Position numbers and translations under genes: made by a program. Under the pieces are notes generated by a model. It worked only from the letters and a program-made list of their open reading frames with translations. It made no database searches and was not told the DNA's origin. From assembly GCA_050699035.1 (NCBI GenBank), contig JBOHDE010000069.1, positions 1 through 17,937 on the forward strand: a stretch of DNA of 17,937 nucleotides, in the 5' to 3' direction. Of this stretch, positions 1 to 6,945 are shown piece by piece. Numbering within the stretch: position 1 is the first letter of the stretch; each line of letters starts with the position of its first letter. The stretch comes from WHTB01 sp050699035 (GTDB lineage: Bacteria; Actinomycetota; Actinomycetes; Propionibacteriales; Nocardioidaceae).

Positions 1-189
1 GATCTCGGTGATCCGTACCGTCGGTACCGGTCCGGCGAGCACGGGCCGGGCGGCGAGCAGCTCCCGATAGGTGAGCACCCCGCCCGGCTGGTAGTCGACG
101 AACGCCGTACCCACGACCCCGCGACCCACCCGCCACAGCGACAGCAGCAGGTCGCCGCGCAGCAGCCAGGGAGACGGTGGGAAGTCCAT
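1..189 (-). CDS. Acetoacetate decarboxylase-like protein (5' part only)
   Basis: Only the first 63 codons lie in the window; the gene runs off the left edge. Reading from the ATG at 189, the protein begins MDFPPSPWLLRGDLLLSLWR and continues with GTAFVDYQPGGVLTYRELL, then VRITEI. A short PP-PW-L-G opening followed by a G..FV.Y..GG.L.Y.EL block and a V.I.EI strand is the pattern I associate with the acetoacetate decarboxylase (ADC) superfamily. The superfamily includes true decarboxylases and many proteins of unknown activity. The catalytic lysine region would lie outside the window, so activity cannot be judged. The gene is divergent from the penicillin-binding protein gene with 50 bases between the two starts. 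I see no convincing promoter in that gap. Family assignment is by recognition only, from a fragment. Confidence 0.6.
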   Translation of the reverse strand, partial: MDFPPSPWLLRGDLLLSLWRVGRGVVGTAFVDYQPGGVLTYRELLAARPVLAGPVPTVRITEI

Positions 190-239
190 CCGGCCAGCGT
201 GGCAGACTCGCCCTCTGACTCAAGAAGCGGGGGAGCGGG

Positions 240-2099
240 ATGAGAGTGGTACGGGTCGTGGTGGCGGTCCTGGTGGGAAGCGTCGTGGTCGCCGGCTGCT
301 CGGGCGACGACGAGGACAGTCCCGAGGTGCAGGCCGGCCGGAGCGCCGCCGCCTTCGTCCAGGCGTGGCAGGCCGGCAAGCCGACCGGGAACGCTGACGC
401 CGACGCCCAGATCAAGGAGCTGACCGCCAAGCTCAACGTCGTGGGTACGGCGGTCGACGCGCCGGCGCGGGCCAGCTGCAACGAGGCCGAGGACGCCTGT
501 GAGGTGAAGGCCGGCGTCGCGCTGACCCTGAAGGGCATCGGTGAGTGGACGTACGACACGACGCTGGCCGTCGCGAAGTCGGAGGCCGACGAGTGGGTGG
601 TCGACTGGGAGCCTGGGACGTTCCACCCCCAGCTCACCGCCGAGACGTCGCTGTCCCGGACCCGTGAGCTGGCGCCACGGGCCCAGATCCTCGGCGCGAA
701 CGACCGCGAGCTCACCGCCGACACCCCGGTGATGCGGATCGGCGTGGTGAAGAAGAAGGTCAAGGACACGACGTACGCCCAGCTCGAGCAGCTGCTCGAC
801 ATCGATGCGGCCGCGTTGCGTACGAGCGTGGACGCCGCCGAGGCCGACTGGTTCGTGCCGGTGCTCACGCTGCGGGAGCGCGAGTTCCGGCCGCTGGCCG
901 ACCGGCTGCTGAAGGTGCCCGGCATCTCGGTCGACGGCGACGAGTGGTCGCTGACCAAGAGCTCGAGCTGGGCCCGTGCCCTGGTCGGCACCGTCGGGCC
1001 GGCCAGCAAGGAGACGCTCGAGCAGGCTGGCCCGCTGGCGGCGTCGACCGACGTGGTCGGAGTCAGTGGTCTGCAGCTGGCGTTCCAGGAGCAGCTGGCT
1101 GGCCGGCCCGGCGGCACGGTCGACCTGGTCGACGCGGAGTCGGGCGCCAAGGTGAAGAACCTCTGGACCCTGGAGGCGGTTCCGGGCAAGCCGGTGACGA
1201 CCACGATCGACCCCGACGTGCAGGACGCGGCCGAGCGGGCGGTCCAGCAGCAGTCCAAGAAGACGGCGCTGGTCGCGATGCGGATCGGCACCGGCGAGAT
1301 CCTGGCCAGCGCGGTGGGGCCGAAGATCCAGTCGTACAACACGGCGTTCGTTGGCAAGTACCCGCCGGGGTCGACGTTCAAGCTGGTGTCGGCCGCGACG
1401 TTGCTCGACGCGGGTGCGGTGTCGTCGGATACGAAGGTGGCCTGCCCGACCACGACCACGGTGGACGGCAAGTCGTTCAAGAACTACGACGACTTCGCGT
1501 CGATCTCGGCGGACCCGACGTTCGCCGAGGACATCGCGGCGTCGTGCAACACGGCGGTGGTGTCACAGGCGGACAAGATCGACGCGTCGGCGCTCGCCGA
1601 CATGGCCGGGCGGCTCGGCCTCGGCATGGAGTGGAAGTTGGGCGTCGAGGCGTTCAGTGGCAGCGTCCCGGCCGCCGACGGTGACACCGACCGGGCCGCG
1701 TCGATGATCGGTCAGGGCCGGGTGCTGGCCAGCCCGCTGGCGATGGCGATGGTGCCGGCGGCGGTGGCGTCGGGCCAGCCGGCCACACCGCGACTCCTCT
1801 CCGCCGCGGCCAAGCCGCCCGAGCTGAGGAAGCTCCCGGCCGACCTGGTCGACCCGCTGCGGTCGATGATGCGACTCACCGTGACCGATGGGACGGCCTC
1901 GTCGCTGGACCTCGCGGGCGATCCGGTCTTCGCCAAGACCGGCACCGCGGAGTACGACTCGGACGACCCGTCGAAGACCCACGCCTGGATCATCGGGTAC
2001 CGGCGTGACGTGGCGTTCGCGGTGCTGGTGGAGGAGGGGGAGTCGGGCAGCCACGACGCCGCCCCCGTCGTCCGTACCTTCCTCGAGTCCCTCCCCTGA
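240..2099 (+). CDS. Lipoprotein class B penicillin-binding protein (transpeptidase)
   Basis: A 619-residue D,D-transpeptidase that would cross-link peptidoglycan on the outer face of the membrane. Residues 1-20 form a signal with hydrophobic core and lipobox VVAGC, so Cys20 is the predicted lipid anchor. Most class B PBPs use a transmembrane anchor; the lipid-anchored form resembles mycobacterial PBP-lipo. Residues about 30-145 look like an NTF2-like MecA_N domain and about 150-310 like a PBP dimer domain. The transpeptidase domain has all three active-site motifs: STFK (Ser378 nucleophile, Lys381), SCN (435-437) and KTGT (566-569), each in its usual order. No transglycosylase domain is present. 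The ATG start at 240 follows a purine-rich GGGGGAG (229-235). The gene stands alone: it is divergent from the ADC-like gene and convergent with bioD. The exact PBP subclass is uncertain; the enzyme class is not. Confidence 0.93.
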   Translation: MRVVRVVVAVLVGSVVVAGCSGDDEDSPEVQAGRSAAAFVQAWQAGKPTGNADADAQIKELTAKLNVVGTAVDAPARASCNEAEDACEVKAGVALTLKGIGEWTYDTTLAVAKSEADEWVVDWEPGTFHPQLTAETSLSRTRELAPRAQILGANDRELTADTPVMRIGVVKKKVKDTTYAQLEQLLDIDAAALRTSVDAAEADWFVPVLTLREREFRPLADRLLKVPGISVDGDEWSLTKSSSWARALVGTVGPASKETLEQAGPLAASTDVVGVSGLQLAFQEQLAGRPGGTVDLVDAESGAKVKNLWTLEAVPGKPVTTTIDPDVQDAAERAVQQQSKKTALVAMRIGTGEILASAVGPKIQSYNTAFVGKYPPGSTFKLVSAATLLDAGAVSSDTKVACPTTTTVDGKSFKNYDDFASISADPTFAEDIAASCNTAVVSQADKIDASALADMAGRLGLGMEWKLGVEAFSGSVPAADGDTDRAASMIGQGRVLASPLAMAMVPAAVASGQPATPRLLSAAAKPPELRKLPADLVDPLRSMMRLTVTDGTASSLDLAGDPVFAKTGTAEYDSDDPSKTHAWIIGYRRDVAFAVLVEEGESGSHDAAPVVRTFLESLP

Positions 2100-2123
2100 C
2101 CGCGAAGCTGGACCACCCCTACT

Positions 2124-2193
2124 TCGCGCCGAGGTTGCGCCTATGTCGGTGGGGGCGGTGCTGGGTGCCAACATTTCTGCAACCTCGGCGCGA
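2124..2193. repeat. Stem-loop repeat, copy 1
   Basis: A perfect 15-bp inverted repeat: TCGCGCCGAGGTTGC at 2124-2138 pairs with GCAACCTCGGCGCGA at 2179-2193, around a 40-base loop (2139-2178). The same element recurs in the same orientation at 2439-2508, with only three changes in the loop. It starts 25 bases after the PBP stop codon. There is no T-tract after the stem, so a classical intrinsic terminator is not supported. Confidence 0.9.
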
Positions 2194-2259
2194 GCATTCG
2201 GGGGCTGGCGCCGCACCAGTGTCCGGGGGAATGTTTGCCCGTGCCCGCCGGCCACGACG

Positions 2260-2322
2260 TCACCCTCCGAACCGACATTCTGAGCCCGGATTCGGGGCCG
2301 AAAGTGTCGGTTCGAGGGGTGA
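2260..2322. repeat. Second type of inverted repeat in the same gap
   Basis: An 18-base arm TCACCCTCCGAACCGACA (2260-2277) faces TGTCGGTTCGAGGGGTGA (2305-2322) across a 27-base loop. Sixteen of 18 positions pair, with the two mismatches adjacent. It has no sequence in common with the flanking 70-base elements, so it is a separate palindromic unit lying between them. It could be a REP-like extragenic palindrome or a structure in a 3' transcript end. Confidence 0.8.
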
Positions 2323-2400
2323 AGTCACCCGGGCACGCCGAGATCGGTCCGGGTCGTCGTCTGCCGACACGTGTCCGCGGAATGCACCCCGAGGGGGCTG

Positions 2401-2421
2401 AACATTCGCGCAACCTCGGCG
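2401..2421. repeat. Partial third copy of the stem-loop repeat (3' arm only)
   Basis: The sequence AACATTCGCGCAACCTCGGC matches the loop end and 3' arm of the element at 2170-2190 at nearly every position, including the 12-base core GCAACCTCGGCG at 2410-2421. The matching 5' arm and conserved loop are absent upstream. It looks like a truncated copy, or a remnant of recombination between repeats. Confidence 0.65.
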
Positions 2422-2438
2422 GGAGGTGGGCCTCTTAC

Positions 2439-2508
2439 TTGCGTCGAGGTTGCACTTATGTCGGTGGGGGCGGTGCTGGGTGCCAACAGTTCTGCAACCT
2501 CGGCGCGA
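2439..2508. repeat. Stem-loop repeat, copy 2
   Basis: The 5' arm TTGCGTCGAGGTTGC (2439-2453) and 3' arm GCAACCTCGGCGCGA (2494-2508) flank a 40-base loop that matches copy 1 at 37 of 40 bases. The 3' arm is identical to copy 1. The two changes in the 5' arm (T at 2440 and 2444) both turn G-C pairs into G-T wobbles, so an RNA stem would be kept. The element ends 8 bases from the bioD stop codon. Confidence 0.9.
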
Positions 2509-2516
2509 GGGATTGG

Positions 2517-3197
2517 TCAGGGGAGCACGGGGATCCAGGTGGGTACGGCGGAGGCGAACGCGTCCGGCGTGAGCTGTCCGGCGCCGGCCGGGATCCGGCC
2601 GAGCAGCGGCAACCCGGTCACGGCGGGCAGGTCGTCGAGGTTGCAGCGCTCGGCCAGGTCGGGGTCGGCCGGCCAGCAGCCGATCACCAGGCCGGCCGGT
2701 TCGAGACCGCGCCGCCGCAGCGCCTCGACCGTCAACGCCGCGTGGTTGAGGGTGCCGAGCCCGGCGCGGGCGACGACGACGACCGTCACCGGCACATCCG
2801 CCCGGCACGACGCCAGCGCGAGATCCGCGATCGTCCCCCCGCGGTCGTCCAACCGCACCAGGAGCCCGCCGGCGCCCTCGACCACAGCCACCTCCGCGTC
2901 GAGGTCGGCGATCCGGTCGGCGTGCTCCTGCACGGTGGGCATCGCGGTCCCGGCCCGTCGTGCCGCCGTGTCGGGCGCCAGCGGCTCGGGCAGCCGGACG
3001 TGCTCGACGATGTGAGGGACTCCGCTCAGCCGCGCGACGACGTCGACGTCGCCGGCCTCGCCGGGCAGCACGCCGGTCTGCGTGGGCTTGACCACGGCAA
3101 CCCGCAGGCCGCGGTCGGCGTACCCGCGCGCGAGCGCAGCGGTCACCACCGTCTTGCCGACACCGGTGTCGGTGCCGGTGACGACGACCGCCCTCAT
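2517..3197 (-). CDS. bioD: Dethiobiotin synthetase
   Basis: A 226-residue ATP-dependent enzyme that closes the ureido ring of dethiobiotin from DAPA and CO2, the third of the four late biotin steps. The N-terminus MRAVVVTGTDTGVGKT carries the BioD P-loop (GTDTGVGKT, residues 8-16, Lys15). Further along are VKPTQTG, which follows the first P-loop helix in this family, and VVEGAGGLLVRL, the EGAGG motif. Length is normal for the family. The open frame extends 39 codons further upstream, but the ATG at 3197 is the right start: it gives the conserved N-terminus and overlaps the bioF stop as ATGA, implying translational coupling. It is the last gene of bioA-bioF-bioD; the stem-loop repeat lies just beyond its stop. 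Confidence 0.96.
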   Translation of the reverse strand: MRAVVVTGTDTGVGKTVVTAALARGYADRGLRVAVVKPTQTGVLPGEAGDVDVVARLSGVPHIVEHVRLPEPLAPDTAARRAGTAMPTVQEHADRIADLDAEVAVVEGAGGLLVRLDDRGGTIADLALASCRADVPVTVVVVARAGLGTLNHAALTVEALRRRGLEPAGLVIGCWPADPDLAERCNLDDLPAVTGLPLLGRIPAGAGQLTPDAFASAVPTWIPVLP

Positions 3198-4312
3198 CCG
3201 ACGACTGCGGCCAGCGCCCGAGCCGCCGACGCGACCTGGTCGTCGGTCCAGCGCGCCGACGCGGTGATGCGCAGGCGGCTCACCTGGTCCGGCACCGACG
3301 GCGGCCGGAAGCAACCGACCCGCAGCCCGGCGTCGGCGCAGGCGGCCTGCGCGGCGAGTGCGTCTTGCGGACCAGGCATGGGTACGGAGAGCACGGCGCC
3401 GGCCGGCGTGGGGACACCGACCGCGTCGGCGAACGCCGTGGCGCAGGCGCGGGCCCGCTCGGCCCGCTCCGGCTCGGACTCCAGGACGCGCAGCGCCGCC
3501 AGCGCGGCTCCGGTGGCCGGCGGTGCCAGCCCAGTGTCGTAGATGAACGGCCGGGCCCGGTTGACCAGGTGGCTGATCACGTCGGGCTGGGCGAGCACGG
3601 CGCCGCCCTGGCTGCCCAGTGCCTTGGACAGGGTCGCCGAGACGATCACCCGAGGGTTCTCGGCCAGCCCGGCGGCATGGACGAGACCGCGTCCGCCCAG
3701 GCCGGCGACGCCGAGGGCGTGTGCCTCGTCGACGATCAGGTTGGCGTCGGTGAGCCCGCAGATGGCGGCCAGCTCGGGGAGCGGCGCCGCGTCGCCGAGT
3801 ACGGAGTAGATCGACTCAACCAGGATCACGGCGCGGCGCTCCTGACGCCGCACCAGGGCATCGGCCACCGCGTCGACGTCGTTGTGCGGCACCACCTCGA
3901 CCCGGGACTTGCTCAGCCGGCAGCCGTCGACCAGCGAGGCGTGCACGTGGGCGTCGGACACGATCAGGGTGTCGGCGTCACACAACGCCGTGACGACGCC
4001 GAGGTTGGCGTGGTAGCCGGTTGAGAACGTCAACGCGGCCGGCCGGCCACAGAACTCCGCCAGCGCCCCCTCCAGCTCGGTGTGCAGCTCGAGGGTGCCG
4101 GTGACCAGTCGCGATGCGCCCGAACCCGCACCCCAGGTGTGCGCGGCGACGGCGGCCGCGTCGGTCACCCGGGGGTCGGTGGACAGACCGAGGTAGTCGT
4201 TGCCCGCCAGGTCGAGCAGGTCCTGCTCCGGACCTCGGGGTCTGAGCTGCCGCACCAGGCCGGCACCCTCCCGCTCCTCGGCCCGTTCGGTCAGCCATTG
4301 CTGCAGGCTCAT
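3194..4312 (-). CDS. bioF: 8-amino-7-oxononanoate synthase (KAPA synthase)
   Basis: A 372-residue PLP enzyme of the alpha-oxoamine synthase family. It condenses a pimeloyl thioester with L-alanine to give KAPA, the first of the four late biotin steps. Family marks in order are LDLAGNDYLGLSTDPRV near the N-terminus, GSGASRLVTGT, the substrate-loop FSTGYHANLGVV, DEAHALG, and SATLSKALGSQGG with Lys230 as the expected PLP Schiff-base lysine. The start MSLQQWLTERA at 4312 overlaps the bioA stop as ATGA, and its own TGA overlaps the bioD ATG in the same way. The open frame continues much further upstream, antisense to nothing and in a different frame of bioA; that extension is not coding. Length is slightly shorter than the E. 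coli enzyme. Confidence 0.96.
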   Translation of the reverse strand: MSLQQWLTERAEEREGAGLVRQLRPRGPEQDLLDLAGNDYLGLSTDPRVTDAAAVAAHTWGAGSGASRLVTGTLELHTELEGALAEFCGRPAALTFSTGYHANLGVVTALCDADTLIVSDAHVHASLVDGCRLSKSRVEVVPHNDVDAVADALVRRQERRAVILVESIYSVLGDAAPLPELAAICGLTDANLIVDEAHALGVAGLGGRGLVHAAGLAENPRVIVSATLSKALGSQGGAVLAQPDVISHLVNRARPFIYDTGLAPPATGAALAALRVLESEPERAERARACATAFADAVGVPTPAGAVLSVPMPGPQDALAAQAACADAGLRVGCFRPPSVPDQVSRLRITASARWTDDQVASAARALAAVVG

Positions 4313-5652
4313 CGCATGGTCCTCCCCTCCCCGACCGGGGGTACGGCCGCGAGCAGCGCGCGGCAGATGGCGTCGACGTCGTCGTTGGTGCTGATGTACG
4401 GCGGCATCGTGTAGAGCAGGTCGCGGAACGGCCGTACCCACACCCCATGGTCGAGTGCGACGGCGCCTCCCGCCGTGATGTCGAGCGGCGTGTCCACCTG
4501 GATCACCCCGACGGCGCCGAGCGTGCGTACGTCGACGACGCCGGGCAGTTCGCGGGCCGGGGCGAGCCCGGCCGCGAGGCGCCGCTCGATCTGGCGTACC
4601 CGGGTCTGCCAGTCCGAGCCCAGCAGCAGGTCGATGCTGGCCGCCGCCACGGCGCAGGCGAGCGGGTTGGCCATGTAGGTCGGGCCGTGCATCAGCGCGC
4701 CCGACTCGGAGGCGTCGACACCGGCGGCGACCCGGTCGGTGCACAGCACGGCCGCCAGCGTGAGGTAGCCGCCGGTCAGGGCCTTGCCGAGGCACATCAC
4801 GTCGGGAATGACGTCGGCGTGCGTCGCGCCGAAAAGCTCGCCCGTGCGGCCGAAACCGGTGGCGATCTCGTCCAGGATCAGCAGCAGGTCGTGCCGGTCG
4901 GCGAGCTCGCGGAGCAGGCGCAGGCACGCCGGCGGGTAGACGCGCATGCCACCCGCACCCTGCAGCACCGGCTCGACGATGATCGCCGCCAGCTCGTCCG
5001 CATGCTGCTCGGCCAGGGTGACGGTCTGCGCCGCCCAGTCGGTGATGTCCGCATCGAGGCCGGCCGGGGGGCGGGGCGCGAAGACCTGCGGCATCAGCAC
5101 GTCGGTGAACATCGCATGCATGCCGCCGACCGGGTCGCAGACACTCATCGCGCCGAACGTGTCGCCGTGGTAGCCGCCGCGCACCGTGAGCAGGCGGGTA
5201 CGACGGGGGCGGCCGCGGCCCCGCTGCCACTGCAGCGCCATCTTGACCGCCACCTCGACCGAGACCGAGCCGGAGTCGGCGAGGAAGACCTTGTCGAGCC
5301 CGGCCGGGGTGATGGCGACCAGCCGCTGGGCCAGCTCGATCGCGGGCTGGTGCGTCAGCCCGCCGAACATCACATGCGCCACCTGGTCGACCTGGGCCAT
5401 CAGCGCGGCGTCGAGCACCGGGTGCCGGTAGCCGTGGATCGCGGCCCACCACGACGACATCGCGTCGACGACCTCGCGGCCGTCGGCCAGCCGGAGTCGT
5501 ACCCCTGAAGCTGACTCCACCAGGTGCACCGACGAGTCGCCGTTCATGGGCGCGTAGGGGTGCCACAGGTGGTCGCGGTCAAGGCTGAGCAACTGCGGTG
5601 TGGTGGGTCTGGTCGACGGCGCCGAGGTGCGGGCCGAGGAGGGTGCTGCCAT
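4309..5652 (-). CDS. bioA: Adenosylmethionine-8-amino-7-oxononanoate aminotransferase
   Basis: A 447-residue class III PLP aminotransferase that makes DAPA from KAPA using S-adenosylmethionine as amino donor. After a short leader come LLSLDRDHLWHPYAPMN, typical of BioA, then SWWAAIHGYRHP, VFLADSGSVSVEVAVKMALQ, GGYHGDTFGAMSVCDP, LILDEIATGFGRTG and CLGKALTGGYL with Lys290 as the predicted PLP lysine, and HGPTYMANPLACA. The frame is open much further, across bioB on the opposite strand. The ATG at 5652 (MAAPSSARTS) is chosen because it lies about 25 codons before the conserved WHPY block and outside bioB. A TACCCT -10-like hexamer lies 9 bases upstream of it. It is the first gene of the bioA-F-D unit and divergent from bioB. 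Confidence 0.95.
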   Translation of the reverse strand: MAAPSSARTSAPSTRPTTPQLLSLDRDHLWHPYAPMNGDSSVHLVESASGVRLRLADGREVVDAMSSWWAAIHGYRHPVLDAALMAQVDQVAHVMFGGLTHQPAIELAQRLVAITPAGLDKVFLADSGSVSVEVAVKMALQWQRGRGRPRRTRLLTVRGGYHGDTFGAMSVCDPVGGMHAMFTDVLMPQVFAPRPPAGLDADITDWAAQTVTLAEQHADELAAIIVEPVLQGAGGMRVYPPACLRLLRELADRHDLLLILDEIATGFGRTGELFGATHADVIPDVMCLGKALTGGYLTLAAVLCTDRVAAGVDASESGALMHGPTYMANPLACAVAAASIDLLLGSDWQTRVRQIERRLAAGLAPARELPGVVDVRTLGAVGVIQVDTPLDITAGGAVALDHGVWVRPFRDLLYTMPPYISTNDDVDAICRALLAAVPPVGEGRTMR

Positions 5653-5661
5653 GGCCTGCTG

Positions 5662-5667
5662 AGGGTA
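5662..5667 (-). promoter_or_regulatory. Candidate -10 element for bioA-F-D
   Basis: Read on the minus strand the hexamer is TACCCT, which fits the TAnnnT core of actinobacterial housekeeping promoters. It ends 9 bases before the bioA ATG, so the transcript would have almost no leader. No good -35 hexamer is visible at the expected distance. This is a weak prediction supported mainly by position. Confidence 0.35.
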
Positions 5668-5700
5668 CCGTGGCCGCCGCCCGGCGGGACCGGGCGTGCT

Positions 5701-5711
5701 CCACGACGTGG
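5701..5711. promoter_or_regulatory. Dyad in the bioA/bioB divergent promoter region
   Basis: CCACGACGTGG is a perfect 5-bp dyad around a central base. It lies between the bioA and bioB starts, and 8 bases upstream of the candidate bioB -10 hexamer, which is where a repressor would block the promoter. It does not resemble the BioQ operator described in mycobacteria and corynebacteria as I remember it, and no biotin regulator gene is in the window. An operator role is an inference from symmetry and position only. Confidence 0.35.
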
Positions 5712-5719
5712 ACCCTCGG

Positions 5720-5725
5720 TACATT
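5720..5725 (+). promoter_or_regulatory. Candidate -10 element for bioB, possible leaderless start
   Basis: TACATT matches the TAnnnT pattern. It ends 6 bases before the GTG at 5732, so transcription would begin at or next to that start codon. Leaderless GTG starts are common in actinomycetes. There is no Shine-Dalgarno-like sequence directly before 5732, which fits this reading. No clear -35 hexamer is seen. Confidence 0.45.
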
Positions 5726-5731
5726 GCGCCG

Positions 5732-6727
5732 GTGACCGATGTGCTGCAGACCGCCCGTACCCAGGTGCTCGAGGAGGGCCAGGGGCTCACCGAGGACCAG
5801 CTCGTCGAGGTGCTGCGGCTCCCTGACGACGCGATCCCGGCGCTGCTCGAGATCGCGCACGCCGTGCGGATGCGCTGGTGCGGACCCGAGGTCGAGGTCG
5901 AGGGCATCGTGTCGCTCAAGACCGGCGGATGCCCCGAGGACTGCCACTTCTGCAGCCAGTCGGGCCAGTTCCAGTCGCCGGTGCGGTCGGTGTGGCTCGA
6001 CGTCCCTGAGCTGGTCCGGGCGGCGCAGCAGACGGCAGCGACCGGGGCGTCGGAGTTCTGCATCGTCGCCGCGGTGCGCGGACCCGACGAGCGGCTGATG
6101 GCCCAGGTCCGGGCGGGGATCGCCGCCATCCAGGAGGCCGTCGACATCAACATCGCCTGCTCGCTCGGCATGCTCACGCAGGAGCACGTGGACGAGCTCA
6201 AGGCGATGGGCGTGCACCGCTACAACCACAACCTCGAGGCGGCCCGCTCGTACTTCCCTCAGGTCGTCACCACGCACTCGTACGAGGAGCGCTGGGACAC
6301 CTGCCAGATGGTGCGCGAGTCCGGCATGGAGCTGTGCTGCGGAGGCCTGGTCGGCATGGGCGAGTCGCTGGAGCAGCGGGCCGAGCTGGCCGCCCAGCTG
6401 GCCGGGCTGCAGCCGCACGAGGTGCCGCTGAACTTCCTCAACCCACGCCCGGGTACGCCGTTCGGGGACCAGCCGCTGATGGCGGCGTCGGACGCCCTGC
6501 GCACGATCGCGGCGTTCCGGCTGGCGATGCCGCGGACCATCCTGCGGTACGCCGGCGGGCGGGAGCTGACCCTTGGTGACCTCGGCACGCGGGACGGTCT
6601 GCTCGGCGGGGTCAACGCGGTGATCGTCGGCAACTACCTCACCACGCTGGGCCGCGAGGCGGACGAGGACCTCGCGCTGCTCGCCGAGCTGGAGATGCCG
6701 ATCAAGGAGCTGTCGAAGACGCTGTGA
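5732..6727 (+). CDS. bioB: Biotin synthase
   Basis: A 331-residue radical-SAM enzyme that inserts sulfur into dethiobiotin to form biotin. The radical-SAM cluster motif CPEDCHFC provides Cys67, Cys71 and Cys74, followed by SQS as usual in BioB. Other family blocks are SLKTGGCPEDC, NIACSLGML, YNHNLEAARSYF, RWDTCQMVRESGMELCCGGLVGMGE, PLNFLNPRPGTP and ILRYAGGRELTLGD. An upstream in-frame GTG at 5696 would add 12 residues, but they run through the putative promoter and dyad; starting at 5732 gives the usual length and a leaderless transcript. The gene is divergent from bioA, and its stop overlaps the bsaP GTG by 4 bases, so the auxiliary protein is made with it. Confidence 0.96.
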   Translation: MTDVLQTARTQVLEEGQGLTEDQLVEVLRLPDDAIPALLEIAHAVRMRWCGPEVEVEGIVSLKTGGCPEDCHFCSQSGQFQSPVRSVWLDVPELVRAAQQTAATGASEFCIVAAVRGPDERLMAQVRAGIAAIQEAVDINIACSLGMLTQEHVDELKAMGVHRYNHNLEAARSYFPQVVTTHSYEERWDTCQMVRESGMELCCGGLVGMGESLEQRAELAAQLAGLQPHEVPLNFLNPRPGTPFGDQPLMAASDALRTIAAFRLAMPRTILRYAGGRELTLGDLGTRDGLLGGVNAVIVGNYLTTLGREADEDLALLAELEMPIKELSKTL

Positions 6728-6915
6728 GTACGGCGGCGTTCTGCGACCACTGTGGCGAGCGGCTGTCCGCGGGATCGCACGACAGCTGCCGCGACCGCCG
6801 CCGACTCGAGCCGCCGCGCTACTGCGGCCAGTGCCGGCGGCGTCTCGTCGTCCAGGTGATCCCCCGCGGCTGGACCGCTCGCTGCGTCGAGCACGGCGAG
6901 ACGACCTCCGCCTGA
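6724..6915 (+). CDS. bsaP: Biotin synthase auxiliary protein BsaP
   Basis: A 63-residue cysteine-rich protein that overlaps bioB as GTGA. It has two CxxC pairs (Cys7-Cys10 in CDHC and Cys34-Cys37 in CGQC) plus Cys22 and Cys54, with His9 and His57 near them. The pattern and its position directly behind bioB match the actinobacterial BsaP family, the mycobacterial member of which is an iron-sulfur protein needed for biotin synthase activity. The ending GWTARCVEHGE is typical. A role in supplying or repairing a BioB cluster follows from that family, not from this sequence. The alternative, an unrelated zinc-ribbon protein, is less likely given the coupling to bioB. Confidence 0.88.
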   Translation: MSTAAFCDHCGERLSAGSHDSCRDRRRLEPPRYCGQCRRRLVVQVIPRGWTARCVEHGETTSA

Positions 6916-6945
6916 CAGTGCGCCGGGTCGCACCGACGTCAAAGA

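Larger units (their letters stand above)
2100..2516. other. Repeat-rich intergenic region between convergent genes
   Basis: This is a 417-base gap between the stop codons of the PBP gene and bioD. No open frame in it looks coding. Frames that cross it translate to low-complexity Arg/Pro/Gly-rich peptides and share a MSVGAVLGAN peptide only because the underlying DNA is repeated. It contains two direct copies of one stem-loop element (2124-2193 and 2439-2508), a partial third copy (2401-2421) and a different stem-loop (2260-2322). The repeats sit just beyond each gene's stop, 25 bases after the PBP stop and 8 bases after the bioD stop. They could separate the two convergent transcripts, but none is followed by a T-tract. 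Confidence 0.8.

Noticed and set aside
2124..2508. Intrinsic transcription terminators or a CRISPR array
   Set aside because: The stems are not followed by T-tracts, and there are only two full copies with a 300-base interval, not short repeats with regular spacers.
2235..3542. 435-codon plus-strand frame crossing the repeats and bioD
   Set aside because: It runs antisense through bioD and into bioF. Its translation is low-complexity and includes the repeated intergenic DNA.
4447..5508. Long open frame (353 codons) on the plus strand
   Set aside because: It lies antisense to bioA in GC-rich DNA. Its translation is Arg/Gly/Asp/His-rich without domains, whereas bioA on the other strand shows clear family motifs.
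5653..6201. Upstream extension of the bioA frame to about 630 residues
   Set aside because: The extra part is antisense to bioB and Ser/Thr-rich with no BioA homology. The ATG at 5652 precedes the conserved region normally.
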